From: Planctomycetota bacterium
GTDB taxonomy: Bacteria > Planctomycetota > Planctomycetia > Pirellulales > S012-138
Direction: 5' to 3'
Length of the DNA stretch: 11,471 nt
Assembly (NCBI GenBank): GCA_026982835.1
Contig: JALSGI010000699.1
Span: 1-11,471 of the forward strand
Shown here: piece after piece, positions 6,460-11,471 of the stretch
How the letters are laid out: every line of letters starts with the position of its first letter
Numbering within the stretch: position 1 is the stretch's first letter
The notes under the pieces: model-generated
The model's database searches: none
The model's input: only the letters and a program-made list of their open reading frames with translations
What the model was told of the DNA's origin: nothing
Translations under genes and position numbers: made by a program

Positions 6460-8724
6460 TCACACCAGTCCCCAGCGCTTGCGCAGGTACCATTCCACGC
6501 TCAGCAGGGTTACGAACAGCACCATCACCAGCCAGTGGTCCCACAGCTCAAGCCGCGTGGTCACTTCGATCTCCAGCTGGCTGGGGATCGCCTCCAGCAG
6601 GGCGATCAGTTGCGAGAACTCCTGGGCGGCCAAGGCTTTTCCCTCGGGAGTCAAGCTGGCCCAGCGGTGCATGGCCGGAAAGTCGGCCACGGGGTTTTCC
6701 AGCTCCAGGTCGCGGCGATAGACGAGGAAGCGGGCCGTGGCCTGGCCCAGCGACTCCCCCCCGGCCGAAGTGGCCTGCACCTGCACGCGGTAGTCGCCGG
6801 GGGCCTCCAGCCCGGATAGCTGCGCCTGCATCTGTTCTCCCCGGCGGCGAAGCTCCAGCGGCCGCGGCTCTCCCTCGGGCGGCACCAGCCGGGCGGTAAA
6901 GCGGGCATCGGGCACGGCTTCTCCCTGTTCGTTGTGGGCTCCGGCGGTAATCGTCACCTCCTGCCCTACCCCTGCGCGGCGAGGCTCCACGCGGATCCAA
7001 ACGCCGCGGGCGTCCAGTTCTTCGCGTCGGGCCAGCCACAGGATCATCTGCCGCCACAGCCGGGCGTGCTGCTGCCGGAAGCCCGAGAGGGCCCAACGCC
7101 ACGTGGTGTCGGCGGCAAAGGCCAGCACGCGCCCCGTGCCGAAGTTGCCCGCCACCAGCACCGGCTCGCCCTGCTGGCTCTCCAGCAGCACCACACCGCT
7201 TTTCACCCCGCGGAAGCGGTTGGCCCCATCCACCAGCGGGGGCAACTGCCGCCACAGCCGCAGGTTTTCCTGCGGGTCGGCGCTGAGGGCCAGGAAACTG
7301 CGCAGGCCCTCGCGCGTGGGGCGCAGCTTCACCGGGCCGGGCAGGTGCACGTCGCGGCGGATCGGCTCGCCCGGGTTCTGCCGCTCCAGCGGCGACATCT
7401 CCACCGGCAGCACCTCGGCCAGCGGCGTGTCGAACCAGCCGCCGGGTCCGAAGCTGTGCACGCCACCCAGCATGAGAAACCCGGCCCCTTGGGCGATGGC
7501 CCGCCGCAACTCGTCCAGCTCCTCGCGGCGGAAAACGGTCGAGTCCAGGTCGCCGAAGATATACACGTCGTACTTGCCCGGCTCGAATGCCTGCTGGAAA
7601 AGCTGCGTGATGCGGTCCGGGCGTCGCTTCGGCGGCAGCAGGGGCACGCGCAGGGTTTCCAATTGCACGTTGGGCGAAGGGGCCAACGCCCGGCGGACGA
7701 ACTTCTGCTCCGGCCGGTAGGTCCCCTCCAGGTAAAGAACGTTGATCCCCCCCTCGCTTACCCGCACAAAGCTGCTCTGCTGGTTGTTCACCGTGACCAG
7801 CTCGCCCGGCTGCGGTTCGGCCTGCACGGTGAGCTTGAATGTGCCGGGTTGTTGCGGGGTGTGGTGCAGTCGGGCCGTCAGCAGGGCCTCCTCTCCCGCG
7901 GCTTGCAGCGTGACCGAGTCCACCACCTCCATCTTCCCTTGCGGGGTCTCGAACAGCAGCCGCAGGGGGATCTCCTTGTGCGCAAGCCCCACCACCCGCA
8001 ACTGCACCTGGACCACCAACTCGTTTTTCACATAGACCACGTCCGGGGCAAGTAGCTGCTCGATGCGCACGTCGCGCAACTGCTCGGCCGCCTCACTGCG
8101 ACCAAAGGTGACCGTGTAGAGGGGCACCTGCTGCTGGGCCAGGCGGCGAGCCACCGCGGGCATGGGCAACTGGTGATCGGGGCGGGCCCGGGCGTTGCCG
8201 TCCCCTAGCAACACCACCGCGGCCAGACGCTTGCCGCTGTGGCGGCGAAGCTGCTGGTCCAAGCACCAGCCGTAGGCGCTTTCCTGGTCCTCCGGGGTTT
8301 CAGGCAGCTGAAGCCCGCCGCCGGCCCACTCCAACTGCCGCGGCGGTCCCCCCAGGGTGAAAAAGTGCAGTTCCAGCTGCTCCCGCAGCCGGGCAAGCTC
8401 TCCCTGGTGCTGCTGGAACAGCTCCAGCAGGTGTTGCCAGCGGGAACGGGTTCCCTGGTCGGCCACCAGCATGCTCCGCGATACGTCCACCCCCACCAGC
8501 ACCGTGGCCGTGCGGCGCTGCGTGGTGCGATAGACCACCGCCGGCCGCAGCAGCAAGAGCAGCACCACCAGGATGACCAGCAGCCGCAGCCCGGCCAGAA
8601 TCCACCGCCGGCGGGCGCTGCACCGCTGGCCATGGGGGCGCAGCAGGAGCAACGCCACCAGCAGTGCTGTCACCGCCACTGGCACCAGCGGATGGCCGAC
8701 CGGCTCCCAGGAGACTTCGGGCAT
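6460..8724 (-). CDS. Membrane-anchored VWA and glutamine-amidotransferase-like domain protein
   Basis: This is a 754-residue protein if started at the ATG 8722-8724; an in-frame ATG at 8764-8766 would add 14 residues, and neither has a good ribosome binding site. Two N-terminal transmembrane segments (about 13-28 and 41-60) precede a von Willebrand A-like domain. Its metal-site motif is D80-V-S82-R-S84 (VGVDVSRSML), with a second aspartate in VVLLGDGNARA (D175). Beta-rich sequence (about 215-320) follows. A class I glutamine-amidotransferase-like fold spans about 327-565, with GINVLYLEGTYRPEQKF, YDVYIFGDLD, GAGFLMLGGVHSFGPGGW and the late motif AFAADTTWRWALSG. No catalytic Cys-His pair is evident there. 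A beta-sandwich (about 575-670) and one C-terminal transmembrane helix (about 728-745) complete it. Such proteins usually sit in MoxR/DUF58/VWA clusters, but none is adjacent here. Function is unknown; a cell-envelope or chaperone-like role is inference. Confidence 0.85.
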   Translation of the reverse strand: MPEVSWEPVGHPLVPVAVTALLVALLLLRPHGQRCSARRRWILAGLRLLVILVVLLLLLRPAVVYRTTQRRTATVLVGVDVSRSMLVADQGTRSRWQHLLELFQQHQGELARLREQLELHFFTLGGPPRQLEWAGGGLQLPETPEDQESAYGWCLDQQLRRHSGKRLAAVVLLGDGNARARPDHQLPMPAVARRLAQQQVPLYTVTFGRSEAAEQLRDVRIEQLLAPDVVYVKNELVVQVQLRVVGLAHKEIPLRLLFETPQGKMEVVDSVTLQAAGEEALLTARLHHTPQQPGTFKLTVQAEPQPGELVTVNNQQSSFVRVSEGGINVLYLEGTYRPEQKFVRRALAPSPNVQLETLRVPLLPPKRRPDRITQLFQQAFEPGKYDVYIFGDLDSTVFRREELDELRRAIAQGAGFLMLGGVHSFGPGGWFDTPLAEVLPVEMSPLERQNPGEPIRRDVHLPGPVKLRPTREGLRSFLALSADPQENLRLWRQLPPLVDGANRFRGVKSGVVLLESQQGEPVLVAGNFGTGRVLAFAADTTWRWALSGFRQQHARLWRQMILWLARREELDARGVWIRVEPRRAGVGQEVTITAGAHNEQGEAVPDARFTARLVPPEGEPRPLELRRRGEQMQAQLSGLEAPGDYRVQVQATSAGGESLGQATARFLVYRRDLELENPVADFPAMHRWASLTPEGKALAAQEFSQLIALLEAIPSQLEIEVTTRLELWDHWLVMVLFVTLLSVEWYLRKRWGLV

Positions 8725-8827
8725 GGAAAACTTTGTGCAAACCCGGCTTCTTCCCCGGCAGGACATTCCCCGGGGGAGGCGAGCCGCCGCTGGGGGACAC
8801 GGCCCCAGGGCGCCTCTCTACTGGAAG

Positions 8828-8855
8828 CTTATCGGTTCCCGACAGCGAAAGCCAA
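8828..8855 (-). promoter_or_regulatory. Weak promoter candidate for the VWA gene
   Basis: On the minus strand TTGGCT (8850-8855) and GATAAG (8828-8833) lie 16 bases apart, each with four of six consensus positions, about 100 bases before the ATG at 8724. The match is weak. Confidence 0.25.
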
Positions 8856-8910
8856 GGAGAAAAGTGCCGCCCGGGGGCTTACCTCGGCAGCGGGCTGCGC
8901 GGAATGAACT

Positions 8911-9034
8911 TAGCAGCCCGTTGAAAAACGCATGTTTGGGAGGGCGAGGCTCCTGCCGAGCCGTTTTTTTCAGAAAATACGCCTAGTCCTGTGATGCGAT
9001 TCCGTATCGAGGAACACTCTTCAACGGGCTGCTA
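8911..9034. mobile_element. MITE-like 124-base element with perfect terminal inverted repeats
   Basis: TAGCAGCCCGTTGAA (8911-8925) is mirrored exactly by TTCAACGGGCTGCTA (9020-9034). Both outer ends are TA, as would result from a TA target duplication of the IS630/Tc1-mariner kind. The inside (about 94 bases) holds an imperfect GGCGAGGCTCCTGCCGAGCC hairpin (8943-8962) followed by a run of seven T, and no coding frame. A non-autonomous element moved in trans is the simplest reading. No matching transposase is in the window. Confidence 0.65.
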
Positions 9035-9221
9035 GGCTGTATTTGTTTTTCCCGGCGGGCTTCGGACTTCAAATCCGTGGAAAGTCGGCTGGATGCCGCT
9101 TGTTGTTCTTCTCCGGGAGCTTACGCTCCCGGCTCGCCGTCTCGAGATTAACGCTTCTTCTTGCTTCGGAGCGGAAGCTCCGGCGCAAAAGCGCACGGCG
9201 CAACAGCGCAAGCCGACACTG

Positions 9222-9295
9222 TTTCTCCCCCCGCTGACGCGGGGGGCTCTTGTTGGGCAAGTTGACGTTTGTTCTCACCCCGATGCGGAAGCACC
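9222..9295 (+). repeat. Interspersed repeat of about 74 bases, copy with an inverted partner at 11119-11193
   Basis: It begins with TTTCTCCCCCCGC, passes the CCCCCCGC-TGAC-GCGGGGGG hairpin and GGCTCTTG, and ends GCAAGTTGACGTTTGTTCT then GATGCGGAAGCACC. The minus strand of 11119-11193 reads almost the same, with TTAC as hairpin loop. Confidence 0.85.
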
Positions 9296-9349
9296 ACCTC
9301 AAGACCCAAGACCCCCGCACTGACGTGCGCACGCTCCTCCGCGGGCTGA

Positions 9350-9420
9350 GTACGTATTTAGCGTGCCAGCACAAGACGAAGCACCCCCAGAGCAAAAGAG
9401 TTGATTTTTTCCGGCGAGCC
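9350..9420 (+). repeat. Interspersed repeat of about 72 bases, copy B
   Basis: Partner of the repeat at 5955-6026, with the same orientation and order of anchors and a few substitutions. It continues into the CCGCGTGC-GTCA-GCACGCGG hairpin at 9419-9438, whereas copy A continues into a CCCCGGGC hairpin at 6025-6045. Confidence 0.85.
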
Positions 9421-9516
9421 GCGTGCGTCAGCACGCGGTTGTATTGCCGCTGGCGCTGGTTCTTGCAGCCGCGACTGGCCGTGCAACCGCCGGCTCACGC
9501 CGGCGGCTCGCCACCC

Positions 9517-9548
9517 CTCCAAGCCCCCAAGCCTCCACGCCTCCAAGC
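9517..9548 (-). repeat. Octamer tandem array, four units, inverted
   Basis: The + strand units are CTCCAAGC, CCCCAAGC, CTCCACGC, CTCCAAGC, identical in order to 6318-6349. A further two units stand at 9621-9636, twelve bases from the stop codon of the next gene. Confidence 0.85.
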
Positions 9549-9640
9549 CCTCCGCCGACTCCAAGTCGGCGGCTCGCCGGTTGCGAGAGTGAGCGTTTGT
9601 TTTTGCGTTGTCAGAAGCGCCTCCAAGCCCCCAAGCCTCA

Positions 9641-10030
9641 CTACCCCACGCTTTTCCCCCCTTGGTCGGCTGTCCAGCGGGCCAGCACTTCCGGCAGCGG
9701 GTACTCGGTTATGGGCACCGGCCGGGGGGAGGAGGCCAGTTGCCGCAGCCGCCGCCAGGCGCGGGTAACCAGTTGCTCCCGCTGGCGGACAAACTCGGGG
9801 TCCAGCCCCCGCTTGTCGAACGGCCCGGGAGCTTCCACCGGCGGAAACTCCTCGTCCACCACGAACTGGGCCAGCGCCGGGTTACACCGCAAGTGGCACT
9901 CTGGCTCCTGGTGCAGTTGTTCCGGGCGGACCCAGCCCAGCACGTAGCGCAAGTACAGCTCGCTTTCCCACAGGTGCTCCACTTCCTGGCCGCACACATG
10001 GCACAGGTAGCCTTCTTCGCAGCGAGCCAT
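9641..10030 (-). CDS. Small Cys/His-rich conserved hypothetical protein, downstream of purC
   Basis: This is a 129-residue soluble protein with no signal or membrane segment. The N-terminal half carries a possible zinc site: C10-x2-C13 (GYLCHVCGQ) and H46-x2-C49 (CHLRCNPALAQF), with C4 and C45 nearby. The rest includes VVDEEFPPVEAPGPFDKRGLD, a charged helix (DPEFVRQREQLVTRAWRRLRQL) and a PVPITEYPLPEVLARW tail. I have the impression that this family is conserved in planctomycetes, but I cannot verify it and know no function. The ATG at 10028-10030 has GGGAG (10041-10045, minus strand) ten bases upstream. It starts 42 bases after the purC stop on the same strand, so it is probably the second gene of a purC operon. 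No catalytic motif is recognised. Confidence 0.75.
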   Translation of the reverse strand: MARCEEGYLCHVCGQEVEHLWESELYLRYVLGWVRPEQLHQEPECHLRCNPALAQFVVDEEFPPVEAPGPFDKRGLDPEFVRQREQLVTRAWRRLRQLASSPRPVPITEYPLPEVLARWTADQGGKSVG

Positions 10031-10072
10031 CAGGGGAAAGCTCCCGGGAGTGGGTAGGCCGTCCCCGGCAAG

Positions 10073-10963
10073 TTATTTCCAGGGGAACGGCTCGGCGGTG
10101 ATCTGCTCGTAGGCTTCGATGTACTTTTCGCGGGTCTTTTGCACGATTTCCGGGGGCAGCTCCGGCGGCGGGCTGTTTTTGTCCCAGCCGGTCTGCTCCA
10201 GGTAGTCGCGCACAAACTGCTTGTCGAACGACGGAGGCGAGGCCCCCGGGGCGTAGCTGTCCGCAGGCCAGAAGCGGGAACTGTCCGGCGTAAGCACCTC
10301 GTCGATCAACAGCAGCTCGCCATCGACCAGCCCGAACTCAAACTTCGTGTCCGCAATGATGATACCGCGTTGGGCCGCCCATTGGGCGCCCCGCTGGTAA
10401 AGCTCCAGGCTCAGGTCGCGCAGCCGGTGAGCCATTTCCGGGCCGATGCGTTCGATCATTTCGTCGAAGGAGATGTTTTCGTCGTGCCCGGTTTCGGCCT
10501 TGGTGGCCGGGGTGAAGATGGGCTGGGGCAGTTGCTGGGCCATTTGCAGCCCCGGCGGAAGCTCGATGCCGCACACGGCCCCGGTGCGCTGGTAATCCTT
10601 CCAGCCGGAGCCGATCAGGTAGCCCCGCACCACACACTCGATGGGCACCACCTGGGTTTTGCGCACGATCATGGCCCGGCCTTCCAGCGGCGAGTAGTCG
10701 AACCCCTGGGGCCAGTCCAGTTGGCTCAGGTCCATGCTGAGCAGGTGATGGGGCACCTGGAGATGGTCGAACCAGAAACGGCTCAGCCCAGTGAGCACCC
10801 GGCCCTTGTCCGGGATGCCGGTGGGCAAGACCCAATCGAAGGCGCTGATGCGGTCGGTGGCTACCAGCAGGAGGCGGTCGCCCAGGTCGTAGATGTCCCG
10901 CACCTTGCCTCGCCGCCGGGGCCAGAAGTCGAGGGTGGTTTCGGTTACGGCAGTGGCGGTCAT
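10073..10963 (-). CDS. purC: SAICAR synthetase (phosphoribosylaminoimidazole-succinocarboxamide synthase)
   Basis: PurC joins CAIR and aspartate with ATP to give SAICAR in de novo purine synthesis, in the cytoplasm. The 296-residue length fits the longer, yeast Ade1-like form rather than the ~237-residue E. coli form. The N-terminal ATP-binding strands carry RRRGKVRDIYDLGDRLLLVATDRISAFD, matching the family's GKVRDxY and DRxSAFD elements. The first signature is VVPIECVVRGYLIGSGWKDY; ATKAETGHDENISF follows, and the second signature is GIIIADTKFEFG, with LLIDEVLTPDSSRFW after it. The C-terminus has SFDKQFVRDYLEQTGWDK, typical of this form. The ATG at 10961-10963 has AAAGGGA five bases upstream. 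The gene is complete, with no missing motif. The downstream small protein is probably co-transcribed. Confidence 0.97.
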   Translation of the reverse strand: MTATAVTETTLDFWPRRRGKVRDIYDLGDRLLLVATDRISAFDWVLPTGIPDKGRVLTGLSRFWFDHLQVPHHLLSMDLSQLDWPQGFDYSPLEGRAMIVRKTQVVPIECVVRGYLIGSGWKDYQRTGAVCGIELPPGLQMAQQLPQPIFTPATKAETGHDENISFDEMIERIGPEMAHRLRDLSLELYQRGAQWAAQRGIIIADTKFEFGLVDGELLLIDEVLTPDSSRFWPADSYAPGASPPSFDKQFVRDYLEQTGWDKNSPPPELPPEIVQKTREKYIEAYEQITAEPFPWK

Positions 10964-10998
10964 TGCGGTCCCTTTGCACTTGGGGGATCATGCGGCCT

Positions 10999-11031
10999 GA
11001 GCCGGTCCCACACCGCAGAAGGAACCGGCTC
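10999..11031 (-). promoter_or_regulatory. 11-bp hairpin in the purC 5' leader
   Basis: GAGCCGGTCCC (10999-11009) and GGAACCGGCTC (11021-11031) pair over 11 positions, one being a G-U pair in minus-strand RNA, with an 11-base loop. It lies between the candidate -10 and the purC ribosome binding site. There is no T-tract and no match that I recognise to purine or other known riboswitches. Confidence 0.45.
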
Positions 11032-11046
11032 CTGAAGTCGGGGCAG

Positions 11047-11052
11047 ATTGTA
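11047..11052 (-). promoter_or_regulatory. Candidate -10 element of the purC promoter
   Basis: TACAAT on the minus strand (five of six to consensus), about 85 bases before the purC ATG. The region 17 bases further upstream has no good TTGACA match, so it may need an activator or be a chance hit. Confidence 0.3.
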
Positions 11053-11118
11053 GCAAGGCCGCAGGGATTGGACCAGCAGCCGGGGCAAAAAAGGCTTGGG
11101 GGCGTGGAGGCGTGGGGG

Positions 11119-11193
11119 GGTGCTTCCGCACCGGAGCAAGAACAAACGTCAACTTGCACAACCAAGAGCCCCCCGCGTAAGCGGGGGGAGAAG
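11119..11193 (-). repeat. Inverted copy of the ~74-base interspersed repeat
   Basis: Read on the minus strand it has CTTCTCCCCCCGC, a TTAC-loop hairpin, GGCTCTTGG, GCAAGTTGACGTTTGTTCTT and GGTGCGGAAGCACC, the same order as 9222-9295. The hairpin loop is TTAC here and TGAC there. Confidence 0.85.
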
Positions 11194-11246
11194 CGAATAG
11201 ACCGCTGCCGGCCAGCTTCTGATAAAAAAACACCGCTTCGGCTTTG

Positions 11247-11275
11247 TTGTCCGGTGCAAGGGGCAGAGGTAAAAT
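11247..11275 (+). promoter_or_regulatory. Promoter candidate for the UPF0175 gene
   Basis: TTGTCC (11247-11252) and TAAAAT (11270-11275, five of six) lie 17 bases apart. Transcription would start near 11282, after the in-frame ATG at 11280 and 34 bases before the ATG at 11316, which favours the second start. Confidence 0.4.
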
Positions 11276-11315
11276 TAACATGACATTGGGGGGTTGTTCT
11301 TGTGCGAGGTGTTCC

Positions 11316-11471
11316 ATGGAGGAACCGGTACAACTCACGGTCAACATTCCACCTGGGATCCCCTTGGGCGATGATGCGGACCCGGGCCGCGAGCTATTGA
11401 TGCTGGCCGCCGCGAAGGCCTACGAGCTGGGCCGGCTGAGCTCCGGCCAGGCCGCTCGGCTGGCGGGGCTC
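11316..11471 (+). CDS. UPF0175 family protein, 3'-truncated by the window edge
   Basis: The first 52 codons read MEEPVQLTVNIPPGIPLGDD and then the family core RELLMLAAAKAYELGRLSSGQAARLAGL. This matches UPF0175, small proteins (about 80-100 residues) with an AAAxLYELGRLSLGQAAELAG-like helix pair resembling a helix-turn-helix. Members are often encoded next to DUF3368/PIN-domain nucleases and regarded as antitoxin-like; whether one follows here lies outside the window. GAGGTG (11306-11311) precedes the ATG at 11316. A second in-frame ATG at 11280 has AGAGGT nine bases upstream and would add 12 residues including three cysteines. The promoter position favours 11316. Divergent from purC. Confidence 0.88.
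   Translation, partial: MEEPVQLTVNIPPGIPLGDDADPGRELLMLAAAKAYELGRLSSGQAARLAGL

Larger units (their letters stand above)
8767..9640. repeat. Large non-coding block with MITE-like element and repeats, upstream of the VWA gene
   Basis: No gene is supported in these 874 bases. Left part: leader and candidate promoter of the VWA gene. Then comes a MITE-like element (8911-9034), followed by repeat sequence from about 9100. Perfect stem-loops: 9113-9132 (CCGGGAGC arms, TTAC loop), 9167-9182 (CGGAGC, GGAA), 9227-9246 (CCCCCCGC, TGAC), 9316-9329 (CGCAC, TGAC), 9419-9438 (CCGCGTGC, GTCA), 9487-9506 (CCGCCGGC, TCAC) and 9552-9572 (CCGCCGACT, CCA). Four of these have GGCTCGCC directly 3' of the stem, or its complement 5'. 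Octamer arrays are at 9517-9548 and 9621-9636, and a heptamer pair at 9300-9313. Confidence 0.85.
10964..11315. repeat. Divergent intergenic region with repeats between purC and the UPF0175 gene
   Basis: These 352 bases hold the purC leader on the left, a repeat unit in the middle (11094-11193) and the promoter of the UPF0175 gene on the right. The repeat unit is an octamer array (11094-11117: GCTTGGGG, GCGTGGAG, GCGTGGGG) followed by an inverted copy of the 9222-9295 repeat, including the CCCCCCGC-GTAA-GCGGGGGG hairpin (11169-11188). No gene is seen within. Confidence 0.8.

Noticed and set aside
5904..6899. A 331-codon + strand frame crossing the repeat block and the end of the VWA gene
   Set aside because: It translates tandem and hairpin repeats into low-complexity Arg/Pro/Ala sequence and overlaps a well-supported gene on the other strand.
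8943..8970. Intrinsic terminator (GC hairpin followed by seven T)
   Set aside because: It resembles one on the + strand, but no + strand gene ends there and the hairpin is imperfect; better explained as the interior of the MITE-like element, though it might still terminate transcription.
5838..9640. Possible CRISPR array
   Set aside because: Repeats are of unequal length and spacing, in both orientations, and have no uniform spacers; no cas gene is present.
9250..9947. Overlapping + strand frames through the repeat block and the small Cys/His protein
   Set aside because: Repeat-derived low complexity, and antisense to a gene with a ribosome binding site and conserved-looking motifs.
10139..11035. 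A 298-codon + strand frame antisense to purC
   Set aside because: purC has complete signatures; the antisense product has none.
10964..11052. Purine or other riboswitch before purC
   Set aside because: Only a single hairpin is seen; the conserved core of a purine riboswitch or a three-way junction is not recognisable.

Overview
The window is high-GC bacterial chromosome carrying ordinary housekeeping genes separated by unusually repeat-rich intergenic blocks. The best guess for the source is a planctomycete, perhaps a thermophilic Pirellulales/Thermogutta-like lineage. This rests on the gene set (tandem short TatA proteins with an FGNRLPSVMR-type hinge, a membrane VWA/amidotransferase-like protein, a small zinc-ribbon-like protein next to purC, and a UPF0175 gene) and on the style of the repeats. 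It is an inference, not a sequence match.

Layout, left to right. Bases 1-1922 hold the C-terminal two thirds of aconitase on the + strand, cut by the window edge. After a 418-base repeat-bearing gap come a small cupin (2341-2721) and, 31 bases later, a complete NAD-dependent DNA ligase LigA (2753-4777). A clear sigma70-type promoter (TTGACA, 16 bases, TAGAAT) follows ligA. It faces three tandem TatA-type genes (4946-5837), each with its own ribosome binding site. A 622-base repeat block separates the last tatA from a convergent minus-strand gene (6460-8724) for a membrane-anchored VWA plus glutamine-amidotransferase-like protein. Upstream of that gene lie a 124-base MITE-like inverted-repeat element and a second large repeat block (to 9640). 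Next, on the minus strand, are a small Cys/His-rich protein (9641-10030) and purC (10073-10963), probably one operon with purC first. A divergent UPF0175 gene starts at 11316 and runs off the right edge.

No single pathway joins the genes: TCA cycle, DNA replication/repair, protein export, purine synthesis and a probable antitoxin-like protein are all present. The most interesting part is the non-coding sequence. All four large gaps contain stem-loops with perfect or near-perfect 7-9 bp stems. The stem sequence differs from copy to copy while pairing is kept, and in the main class the loop is T-N-A-C and the 3' flank is CTC, usually CTCGCC. Around them are longer interspersed repeats in both orientations and two short tandem arrays, one with an 8-base period (GCKTGGRG) and one with a 7-base period (CAAGACC). 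No transposase, CRISPR array, rRNA or complete tRNA gene was seen.
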